From the IMG/VR virus record IMGVR_UViG_3300005590_000035, positions 20,379 to 84,378 of that record: DNA of 64,000 nt. One strand, written 5' to 3'. The translations under genes were made by a program, and so were the position numbers. Positions 32,088 through 38,891 of the stretch are shown in pieces. The stretch's first letter is position 1. Each line of letters starts with the position of its first letter. The notes under the pieces were generated by a model. The model saw nothing but the letters and a program-made list of their open reading frames with translations, made no database searches and was not told the origin of the DNA. The stretch comes from a virus.

Positions 32088-32092
32088 GTAGT
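32084..32092 (+). promoter_or_regulatory. TATA-like box
   Basis: TTAAGTAGT, 30 bases before ATG 32114; contains the previous stop codon. Confidence 0.7.
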
Positions 32093-32093
32093 T

Positions 32094-32111
32094 AGACGCA
32101 TCTATGCGTCT
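32094..32111 (+). promoter_or_regulatory. perfect inverted repeat between promoter box and start codon
   Basis: AGACGCAT-CT-ATGCGTCT sits just after the box and two bases before ATG 32114, where a bound repressor would block transcription start. Confidence 0.6.
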
Positions 32112-32113
32112 GT

Positions 32114-32497
32114 ATGAGTGGTCTAACTTTTGATTGGGACGATACGGATTTAGAGAATCCAGTTGTAGTCAAAGCCCTTAACTATCTTGAAGATGAGTTC
32201 GGCTGGGGAAAAGTTTGGGTGAGAGTTTCTTCATCAGGAACGGGCCTTCATGTTATCATTGCTGAACCTAAACTTCATTTTGATTTAACGCAAACTCTCT
32301 TTCCCGAAGAAATGGATACTCAAACTCAATTCCATTGGCGCAAAGTTTTCTCCGAAGAACCTTGGAGCCTTGAATGTCGTGGAAGATTCATTAGTGATGC
32401 AGCCCGCTCTCAAACTGGTTTCACTACTTCAAGAATCTTTGGAGTCAAAAATGGTAAGTCTGCGGGACCTTGGCAACTTTGGAGGACGCAATCATGA
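32114..32497 (+). CDS. hypothetical protein with an SSSGTGLHV motif
   Basis: 127 residues. FDWDDTD at the start, VWVRVSSSGTGLHVIIAEP (about 36-54) and CRGRFISDAARSQTGFTTSRIF later. The SxSGxGxH pattern recalls archaeo-eukaryotic primase-fold proteins, but the catalytic Asp pair typical of primases is not convincing and the protein is short. Possibly a primase-related accessory protein. Preceded by a palindrome that may be its operator. Confidence 0.65.
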   Translation: MSGLTFDWDDTDLENPVVVKALNYLEDEFGWGKVWVRVSSSGTGLHVIIAEPKLHFDLTQTLFPEEMDTQTQFHWRKVFSEEPWSLECRGRFISDAARSQTGFTTSRIFGVKNGKSAGPWQLWRTQS

Positions 32498-32658
32498 AAT
32501 TAACAAAAGGCGAACGGGCAATCTTTCTTCAAGTTTTGAATGTCAAAATACAGCAAGGTAGTGTTTTCATGTTGGGTGATGGCACTACGACTGATGATGT
32601 GGAGCGTATTCTTGAAACCATTGAAGATGGTAGGCCACTTATGGAAATTAGCCGATGA
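32494..32658 (+). CDS. small hypothetical protein
   Basis: 54 residues; ATG 32494 overlaps the previous TGA. Helical, charged (KGERAIFLQVLNVKIQQG; DDVERILETIEDGRPL). Probably co-translated with and functionally linked to the upstream gene. Confidence 0.65.
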   Translation: MKLTKGERAIFLQVLNVKIQQGSVFMLGDGTTTDDVERILETIEDGRPLMEISR

Positions 32659-32662
32659 ACTT

Positions 32663-32671
32663 TTAAGTAGG
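32663..32671 (+). promoter_or_regulatory. TATA-like box
   Basis: TTAAGTAGG, 32 bases before GTG 32695 (41 before ATG 32704); favours the GTG start. Confidence 0.55.
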
Positions 32672-32694
32672 TAAAGGACCTGTGGTATAGATAA

Positions 32695-33111
32695 GTGATT
32701 AAGATGCCGCAGAATACAGAAACAATGAGATTTTGGCCGAGAGTGGGATTGTATGTGGACCGAGATATGGCGGAAGAGTTTATTGAGCGTATGGTAGGTC
32801 ATGGTTCAGTCTTGGATGACGACCTTGATGAGTTCGTTCAACCCAGCATTCCCGATGCTATGTTTTTACAGAATGAAGTTGATGGTTTGTTTTCAAACCC
32901 GTTTGAAGATATGCCACTTGATGAGGCCAACCAAGCGATTCTTAATTTGATGACTTTTGAGGGTAACCGCAAAGATTACATCAAATCTAAGAAAGCAGAA
33001 GGTATGACCCTTGAAGAAGCAAAAGAAGATTACAAGTTCAACCTTGACCTCAAAGTTAAGGCAGCCCTACCCGAAAACTTTACCGAAAAATTAACCAGCG
33101 AAGAGGAATAA
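32695..33111 (+). CDS. acidic hypothetical protein
   Basis: 138 residues from GTG 32695. VGLYVDRDMAEEFIERMVGH, acidic middle, charged helical end (KKAEGMTLEEAKEDYKFNLDLKVKAAL). No known family. Confidence 0.75.
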   Translation: MIKMPQNTETMRFWPRVGLYVDRDMAEEFIERMVGHGSVLDDDLDEFVQPSIPDAMFLQNEVDGLFSNPFEDMPLDEANQAILNLMTFEGNRKDYIKSKKAEGMTLEEAKEDYKFNLDLKVKAALPENFTEKLTSEEE

Positions 33112-33128
33112 GCGGTTGGGTAATTCAC

Positions 33129-33548
33129 ATGAGTGAAAGACAACGACCTTTACCTTTGACCGAAACATTGGTCTTTGACATAGTGGACTATTTGTTAGAC
33201 CACAATGGATATGGCTATTCCACCGAGATTTCTTCCTATATGGTTGAGCGGAAACCTCGCCGATATACTTCTCGTGAAGTAGTTGGCATCCTTCGTAACC
33301 GCCCCATGTTTCGCCACGCCCAATCAAAAGATAGGAGAGGTGGTATTCGTTGGAGATTGGATTTACTACAATTAGAAAGATACTTTGCTCAAAAAGGCTA
33401 TCAAGAAAGAGCCAACGACCAAGGAATATATGATTCCATGAGAGAATTGAAACTATCTCAAATTACTAAAACCATTCAAGCGTTGGAAACTATGGATACC
33501 TCCAACATCAATGAAGTTTATGAAAACATTGCCACTCTTTGGTCGTGA
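33129..33548 (+). CDS. winged-helix DNA-binding protein
   Basis: 139 residues. VFDIVDYLLDHNGYGYSTEISSYM followed by RRYTSREVVGILRNRPMFRH and GGIRWRLD resembles a winged helix with basic recognition helix (SREVVGILRN) and wing, then an amphipathic helix (LSQITKTIQALETM). Candidate regulator. No clear box at the usual spacing. Confidence 0.7.
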   Translation: MSERQRPLPLTETLVFDIVDYLLDHNGYGYSTEISSYMVERKPRRYTSREVVGILRNRPMFRHAQSKDRRGGIRWRLDLLQLERYFAQKGYQERANDQGIYDSMRELKLSQITKTIQALETMDTSNINEVYENIATLWS

Positions 33549-33552
33549 TACA

Positions 33553-33675
33553 ATGGATGCCGAAGGGTGGATGGAAAAACATCAACATCGGATGGCCTTC
33601 CTAAGAACCTTAACTTCTGCCCTCGGGATGATTGTTAGCATTATTATCGCCTTCAAAGTATTCGGTTATCTTTGA
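33553..33675 (+). CDS. 40-residue tail-anchored peptide
   Basis: Short charged N-terminus (DAEGWMEKHQHRM) then a membrane helix (about 21-36, ALGMIVSIIIAFKVFG). Starts four bases after the previous stop. Function unknown. Confidence 0.55.
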   Translation: MDAEGWMEKHQHRMAFLRTLTSALGMIVSIIIAFKVFGYL

Positions 33676-33689
33676 AATCTTTGGAAAAG

Positions 33690-33699
33690 TTTATTAAGG
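33690..33699 (+). promoter_or_regulatory. TATA-like box, divergent form
   Basis: TTTATTAAGG, 30 bases before ATG 33720. Confidence 0.5.
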
Positions 33700-33719
33700 T
33701 CCCCCACTCACCACAATAT

Positions 33720-33827
33720 ATGGACCGATGTGAATGCACCACAGGATTCTTGAGGCACGAAATAATCAACAATAATTGTGTTGATTGCGATTTACCTATC
33801 TTTCAAAGTGTCGTGGTGGTGGAATAG
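33720..33827 (+). CDS. small zinc-binding peptide
   Basis: 35 residues with Cys at 4, 6, 20 and 23 (CEC...CVDC). First of four overlapping or adjacent small cysteine-rich genes. Function unknown. Confidence 0.55.
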   Translation: MDRCECTTGFLRHEIINNNCVDCDLPIFQSVVVVE

Positions 33828-33828
33828 T

Positions 33829-33978
33829 ATGTCTGCAAAGATTTGCGAAGCAAACGGCCACCACGATTGGGATGTGAATTACTACGATGACTACCACATG
33901 ATTTCTTTTTCATCCACTTGTAGGATGTGCGGTGCAGAAGCCTCATCAAGAGAAATTGGAGTTGAGTTGTGTGAGTAA
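33829..33978 (+). CDS. small zinc-binding protein
   Basis: 49 residues, one base after the previous stop. ICEANGHHDWD and CRMCGAE supply Cys/His zinc ligands. Overlaps the next gene's GTG. Confidence 0.6.
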   Translation: MSAKICEANGHHDWDVNYYDDYHMISFSSTCRMCGAEASSREIGVELCE

Positions 33979-34447
33979 TTATTACTTGGGCGACCCTTGC
34001 TATGTAATCCCCGATGCTGAATGGGATGACTTTTGTGGCTACATAGACACAGACGGCGACTTTGAATACAAAGGTGAAACTTGCCGTATAGTTAGCACAG
34101 GTGGAGATGGAGATTTTGGCGGGTTGTCTGTTGATGCAGGGATTCTCGGTGTGATTCCGATTTCTCTATGCGACCCACAGAAACTCATTAGTGCAGCCGG
34201 TCATAGCCGGTTAGTTAGTAAGTTTGTGGAATTGGAGGCATCCGATGATTTCATTTGGATTGATGGCGTAGCCATTAATGGAGTGGAATGTGAATGTGAA
34301 AATTGCCAATACTCTCACACCAATGCTCACCATGATTGGAATATGACCTCATGTGCGTCTTGTGGTAGTGTGTTAGCCGATGAATGCGTTGAATACATTG
34401 ATGGCAAAGAGTATTGTGGTGAGTGGTGTGCCGAAGACGACAACTGA
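33971..34447 (+). CDS. YxLGDPCYVI-type phage protein with a C-terminal zinc site
   Basis: 158 residues from GTG 33971, which overlaps the previous TAA. YYLGDPCYVIPDAEWDDFCG, STGGDGDF and VDAGILGVIPISL match an uncharacterised protein type common in phages and bacteria. The C-terminal part adds CECENC...CASCG and CGEWC cysteines, likely one or two zinc sites. Function unknown. Confidence 0.75.
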   Translation: MSNYYLGDPCYVIPDAEWDDFCGYIDTDGDFEYKGETCRIVSTGGDGDFGGLSVDAGILGVIPISLCDPQKLISAAGHSRLVSKFVELEASDDFIWIDGVAINGVECECENCQYSHTNAHHDWNMTSCASCGSVLADECVEYIDGKEYCGEWCAEDDN

Positions 34448-34547
34448 ATATGTCCCAGTAGGTGGCCCTTGTCGCCGTCAATGTGATGTGGATAAAAAGA
34501 CGCTCGTTTGTAATTCTTGTGGATTATCATATAAGAAGATAGAGTGA
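34428..34547 (+). CDS. 39-residue zinc ribbon
   Basis: GTG 34428 overlaps the end of the previous gene. CRRQC (15-19) and CNSC (28-31) make a four-cysteine ribbon, and the end GLSYKKIE is basic. The overlap chain from 33720 supports translation. Confidence 0.5.
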   Translation: MPKTTTEYVPVGGPCRRQCDVDKKTLVCNSCGLSYKKIE

Positions 34548-34550
34548 ACC

Positions 34551-34560
34551 TTTATCAAGG
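34551..34560 (+). promoter_or_regulatory. TATA-like box, divergent form
   Basis: TTTATCAAGG, 30 bases before ATG 34581. Confidence 0.5.
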
Positions 34561-34580
34561 TAGCAGACCATTAGACCCCT

Positions 34581-35792
34581 ATGAAAGTAGGTATTATCGG
34601 CGTAGGATTTGTCGGTTCAGCCGTCAAAGCCACGATGGAAAAGAAATATCAAACAGAAACATTTGATATTGAACCTTCCCTTTCAACCACTACTTCTATT
34701 GAAGAATTAGCAAAAAAATGCGATTGTATTTTTGTTTGTGTTCCCACCCCACCAGCCGCAGACGGAACTGTTGATACTTCCATTGTGGAATCTGTCTTAG
34801 CCGCCATAGGGAAGTCGGAGTGTGCGGTGGTTCTCAAATCCACCGTTCCACCCGGCTTTACCGAGGCGGAATCTCAAAAGATAGGAAGAGAAATAACTTT
34901 CAATCCGGAGTTCTTGACTGCTGCCAATGCTACCAAAGATTATGCTAACCAAAATCATACCATTTTAGGGGTCCAAGATACTGGAAGGCTAACTAATCAA
35001 GAATACCTCATCACCCAAGTTATAGGTGAAGCCTTGCCGCACACCGTCATAGTCCACACCTCTCATACCGTTGCCGAGATGACGAAGTATGCTCGGAACT
35101 GTTTTTTGGCCACCAAGGTGGCTTATGCTAATGAGATTTGGGGAGCCTGTTATGCCCTCGGCATATCGTATGACGAAGTTCGTTCCCTTATGGTTATGGA
35201 TTCAAGAATTATGGATTCACACCTTCAAGTTCCCGGACCGGACGGCAAGTTTGGATTCGGAGGGGCCTGTTTCCCTAAAGACACCGTTGGCCTCCACAGG
35301 GTCTTGAATACATTAGATGTCCCGAAAGAATTATTGGAAGGAGTTATTGCCAGCAATCTAAAAGTTAGGAATCGTATTGTAGGAGTTACAGCCGGGGCCT
35401 TTGATTTACTTCACGCCGGTCACATCAAACTTTTGGAAGATGCGAAAAGTCAATGCACACATCTAATTGTTCTATTACAGTCGGACCCTTCCATTGACAG
35501 ACCACACAAGAACAAACCCATTCAAAGTTTAGATGAAAGGTTGATACAGTTAGAAGCAGTAAAGTTTGTGGACCAAGTTTTAGTCTATGATACTGAAGCC
35601 CAACTTTATCAATTGCTTGAGAATCTCAAACCCGACATTCGTATTCAAGGCAATGACTGGAATGGCAAATCATATACAGGACAAGATTTGAATATACCTA
35701 TTTATCATCATGACCGACTTTCACATACATTTTCATCAACAGACCTAAGAATGCGTGTATTAGAGTCCAAAAGTCCGAAACTATCCGATTAG
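34581..35792 (+). CDS. fusion of nucleotide-sugar dehydrogenase (UDP-glucose/GDP-mannose type) and cytidylyltransferase
   Basis: 403 residues. Residues 1 to about 265: Rossmann start VGIIGVGFVGSAV, CVPTPPAADGTVD, KSTVPPGFTE, NPEFLTAANA, TKYARNCFLATKVAYANEIW and the catalytic FGFGGACFPKD (Cys about 230), all as in UDP-glucose/GDP-mannose dehydrogenases, but lacking their C-terminal UDP-binding domain. From about 270: VTAGAFDLLHAGHIKLLEDAK (HxGH), a TagD/RfaE-like nucleotidyltransferase. Suggests making or activating an unusual sugar or polyol for a glycan or glycolipid. The fusion is unusual; both active sites look intact. Confidence 0.9.
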   Translation: MKVGIIGVGFVGSAVKATMEKKYQTETFDIEPSLSTTTSIEELAKKCDCIFVCVPTPPAADGTVDTSIVESVLAAIGKSECAVVLKSTVPPGFTEAESQKIGREITFNPEFLTAANATKDYANQNHTILGVQDTGRLTNQEYLITQVIGEALPHTVIVHTSHTVAEMTKYARNCFLATKVAYANEIWGACYALGISYDEVRSLMVMDSRIMDSHLQVPGPDGKFGFGGACFPKDTVGLHRVLNTLDVPKELLEGVIASNLKVRNRIVGVTAGAFDLLHAGHIKLLEDAKSQCTHLIVLLQSDPSIDRPHKNKPIQSLDERLIQLEAVKFVDQVLVYDTEAQLYQLLENLKPDIRIQGNDWNGKSYTGQDLNIPIYHHDRLSHTFSSTDLRMRVLESKSPKLSD

Positions 35793-35806
35793 CAGGTCCG
35801 AATGCT

Positions 35807-35816
35807 TTAAGTATCA
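35807..35816 (+). promoter_or_regulatory. TATA-like box
   Basis: TTAAGTATCA, 29 bases before ATG 35836. Confidence 0.65.
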
Positions 35817-35835
35817 GCACAGCGAATGGTTCGGT

Positions 35836-36717
35836 ATGGCTTACTTCATCCGCCGATACCAAAAGGGTGTTGCTCAATCCGGAACAACTGATGTTTTCGT
35901 TTCGGATAGCGAAATCCCAATCTCTATGTTTTGTGAGATGGCGGAGATGGTAGGTCCCGGAAAATATATTCTTGGTCAGCGTGGGGAGGGTATTCGTGGT
36001 TTCAAAAAGATTACCGATACCATAGTCCCCGAACCAATTATGAAGGTGTTCGCAGCGGAAGATGAGTCAAACAAAGAAGATAGTGATTCAAAAGAAGATA
36101 CGAAAGAAGACGACACACCGGAAGTAACACCCGAATTGGTTGAAAAGAAGGAGAAAGCAACCTCCCCACCACCAGCACCAAAAACTGTGGAGCGTGAAAC
36201 TATTTCAATGCGCCGAACAGAAAAACTTAGTGACATGACTAATGAACAATTGAGCGAATTACTAAGCGGTATGGCCACTACCGAATTATCGGCCGAATCA
36301 ATTTCCACATTCCAAGCAGACCTCGCCCGAGTTCACACAGAAATGGCCGAGCGTGGTATGATAACACAACCAAAGAATGCCGAAGACCGAATCGTTATCG
36401 GAACTGGATTCAGCCCGTGGGCTGCTTTTGGTGTTGGAGGAGTAGTCGGTCTTGCAGTCGGTGTTTTGGGTAGTATGCACTACTACAAGAAAAAGATGGA
36501 TGACATCAATGTTAAACTCGCAGAAATGGATGCTTCAATCAAAGAGGCAGAATCAACCATTGGCAAACAGGAGAAAAAGATTATGAGGGCCGAAGAGAAA
36601 CAAGAAAATGCAGCCAAGGCAGCCGCTATTCCACAACCTAATGTGAAGGACCCTTTTGACCTTGACTTACAATTTTTATCATCTTATAATCGTAGCAATG
36701 GCAGGTTCCAACCTTAA
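35836..36717 (+). CDS. membrane protein with acidic linker, internal helix and coiled coil
   Basis: 293 residues. N-terminal small domain (to about 72) ending at VFAAEDES, then an acidic, Pro-rich linker, a helical segment, one membrane helix (about 200-220, FGVGGVVGLAVGVLGSM), a coiled coil of about 55 residues (KMDDINVKLAEMDASIKEAE onwards) and a short polar end. The AAED motif sits exactly between the first domain and linker. Possibly an envelope-associated or assembly protein. Confidence 0.75.
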   Translation: MAYFIRRYQKGVAQSGTTDVFVSDSEIPISMFCEMAEMVGPGKYILGQRGEGIRGFKKITDTIVPEPIMKVFAAEDESNKEDSDSKEDTKEDDTPEVTPELVEKKEKATSPPPAPKTVERETISMRRTEKLSDMTNEQLSELLSGMATTELSAESISTFQADLARVHTEMAERGMITQPKNAEDRIVIGTGFSPWAAFGVGGVVGLAVGVLGSMHYYKKKMDDINVKLAEMDASIKEAESTIGKQEKKIMRAEEKQENAAKAAAIPQPNVKDPFDLDLQFLSSYNRSNGRFQP

Positions 36718-36726
36718 GTGATTTAG

Positions 36727-37257
36727 ATGTCCGAACAAACATTACCTAATCTTTCCAAACTTTTAGAGCAAAAAGCGACTTTGGAGAAATATAAAGATTT
36801 ACTCCAAATGGAACGAGAAGTAACACTCAAAAGGCAGTTCGCTCGCTTCATGAATACGATTGGCATTCAAAGCGATAAAGTGATTGATGATTATTACCCA
36901 CGATTCCGCAAAACAGTTTCCGTAGTGGAAAATGAAGAATTAACTATCAAAGACCGTATGGTTTCTATTGTGGAGTCGGATTTTTTGTTTGACTTGATGA
37001 GGCTTAAGACTGCCAGCCGTGAAAGAGAGTTGCGAAGAATCACCAAAGAATTATCATCGTTTATGACTCATGCAGCAATTGAAGCCGGTGATGACGATTC
37101 ATTATTCCTTCAAAGATTGATTTCCCGTTCATTGGCTACTATCGCCGAAGAAATAGACCCTAAAGAAAATAGAACAGCCGGACAGCCTATGACCGAGGCA
37201 TGGATTAGTGCTATGAAGACTGGGATGGATGCTTACTTGACTTCATTAAGTGAGTGA
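36727..37257 (+). CDS. all-helical hypothetical protein
   Basis: 176 residues, nine bases after the previous stop and without its own box. Almost entirely charged helices (LLEQKATLEKYKDLLQMEREVTLKRQF; RERELRRITKELSSFM). Likely an assembly or scaffolding partner of its neighbours; no family recognised. Confidence 0.75.
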   Translation: MSEQTLPNLSKLLEQKATLEKYKDLLQMEREVTLKRQFARFMNTIGIQSDKVIDDYYPRFRKTVSVVENEELTIKDRMVSIVESDFLFDLMRLKTASRERELRRITKELSSFMTHAAIEAGDDDSLFLQRLISRSLATIAEEIDPKENRTAGQPMTEAWISAMKTGMDAYLTSLSE

Positions 37258-37263
37258 GAACCA

Positions 37264-37273
37264 TTAAGTATCA
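37264..37273 (+). promoter_or_regulatory. TATA-like box
   Basis: TTAAGTATCA, 30 bases before ATG 37294. Confidence 0.65.
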
Positions 37274-37293
37274 AACATGGGGATAGAGATAGT

Positions 37294-38436
37294 ATGGGTG
37301 AGTTTGACGAGTTTATCCGAAGTGAGCCGAAAGAGAAACCGAAGGAAGAACCTTCTCAATCCGAAGCAAAACCTCGGTCCAGCACTAAGCCAAAAGGCAA
37401 AGGTAAATCTTTAACTGAATTGATTGTAGGTGACGGTGATGCTCACCAGTTCGCAGACCGTTTTGGCCTTGATGCTGAAATGACTCAAAAGGTATTAGTT
37501 CCACTTCTCAACTTCCTTGATAAATATGAGATAGGTTCGGGAATTACAGAAACTAATACTGCTCAAGGTGTCATGGATATTGGAAGCGTGGTAGCCGATG
37601 TCGCACCCGTAGTTAAGAATGCAGCCGAGTATTTCAGCGGAAGGAACGCCACATTGTCGGAAGATGATGCAGCCTTCCTTAATAAAATCCGAGAATCACA
37701 AGGAGGCGGTGACATGGATATGTTTTTCAATTCCGAAGAGGGTATTGAAGTTGGAGAGGTCGCAGACGAGCCTGTGGCACCCCCAGAACCCGTTTATACT
37801 GGGTTAGTGCCAATTGATGCTGACCCATTCCAAGAAGGGATTGATTGGGCTACTGTCCTTGACGCACCCGAGTTCCGACCCAAAAACTCCGGTGCATACA
37901 CCTATACAGATTTAATGCCCTCACCCGACCTAATGATTAAAGGTCTTGATGACTTGGCCAAAGAAGCAGGTTTGGACCCACGCAAAGTTTCAGCCTCGGA
38001 CGGTCAAACAAGGATTAATAATAAAGGTTCAAGCAGCACAGCAGATTCTATGGCTTTGGCCCGTGGTGATGCAAGCGGTATTCAATTAGACTTAACTTCC
38101 ATTAGAGAAGAAATGGCAGCGGAGAAGGCTAAACAGAAGCGAACATCCGCCGTTAGGTTTGATGATGATAACGGAGTATTAGTTCCCGAAAACATTGAAG
38201 AATACGACCCACTAAGCGTTCCCGGATTTACCCTTCCGCCTTCGCCAACTGGTGCATTGGAAACTCTTGAGGAAATGCAACGCCGTCAAGAATCATACGA
38301 TGACGAAGATGAAGAGATAACCGAAGCACAGGAAAGTATGGATAACGAAGGTGGTGCAATTCGTTCCGAGGTCGGAGCATTTGAATCCGATTATTTCGGA
38401 GCAATTAGCCTTGGTGAATCTAATGACGATGAATGA
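37294..38436 (+). CDS. acidic, partly disordered protein
   Basis: 380 residues. Charged low-complexity start (EKPKEEPSQSEAKPRSSTKP), a helical domain (about 40-125), an acidic Pro-rich middle, EEMAAEKAKQKR and an acidic end. Overlaps the next gene. Resembles scaffold-type proteins in composition; no direct evidence. Confidence 0.7.
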   Translation: MGEFDEFIRSEPKEKPKEEPSQSEAKPRSSTKPKGKGKSLTELIVGDGDAHQFADRFGLDAEMTQKVLVPLLNFLDKYEIGSGITETNTAQGVMDIGSVVADVAPVVKNAAEYFSGRNATLSEDDAAFLNKIRESQGGGDMDMFFNSEEGIEVGEVADEPVAPPEPVYTGLVPIDADPFQEGIDWATVLDAPEFRPKNSGAYTYTDLMPSPDLMIKGLDDLAKEAGLDPRKVSASDGQTRINNKGSSSTADSMALARGDASGIQLDLTSIREEMAAEKAKQKRTSAVRFDDDNGVLVPENIEEYDPLSVPGFTLPPSPTGALETLEEMQRRQESYDDEDEEITEAQESMDNEGGAIRSEVGAFESDYFGAISLGESNDDE

Positions 38437-38851
38437 TGAAGTAAATCCTATTTGGGCGCATTATTGTGCTGAACAAATGGAAGATTGGCTTACTTGGTTA
38501 GGTAATGTTCATACCCGTTCCTATGTGGAATTGTGCGAAAGATTCATAGAACTACATCCTTATTACACGCCTACATCGGGTAAATCATTAGGTGACTCTC
38601 TCCAATTGATGGAGCGAATGTTAATGAATTATGAGTTCCTAAATAGTTTGAGTGATATAGGATTGCGTGTTTGGGCCAACTCGGGTCTTGAAGACTTTGT
38701 GAACGCTTTAGAATTATATGCAACTCGTTATCCCGACATACGCACCGTGCGTAATTTTTTCATTCGTAATTTTGTTTGGACTGATAGGCTATACAGATTC
38801 GCTCGTGCAGAAATCATTGCAGACCTTCGTGAGAGCGGAAGAGATATATGA
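38423..38851 (+). CDS. helical hypothetical protein
   Basis: 142 residues from ATG 38423 (ATG 38429 also possible), overlapping the previous gene by 14 bases. Trp/Tyr-rich helices (WAHYCAEQMEDWLTWLGNVH; LQLMERMLMNYEFLN; RYPDIRTVRNFFIRNFVW). Not recognised. Confidence 0.75.
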   Translation: MTMNDEVNPIWAHYCAEQMEDWLTWLGNVHTRSYVELCERFIELHPYYTPTSGKSLGDSLQLMERMLMNYEFLNSLSDIGLRVWANSGLEDFVNALELYATRYPDIRTVRNFFIRNFVWTDRLYRFARAEIIADLRESGRDI

Positions 38852-38862
38852 ACCCGTAGTCA

Positions 38863-38871
38863 TTAAGTAGT
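38863..38871 (+). promoter_or_regulatory. TATA-like box
   Basis: TTAAGTAGT, 29 bases before ATG 38892. Confidence 0.7.
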
Positions 38872-38891
38872 AGCAAGCCTTAACTTATGCT

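Noticed and set aside
32114-32497. Primase small subunit
   Set aside because: SSSGTGLHV resembles a primase-fold motif, but the protein is too short and the catalytic aspartate pair is not evident.
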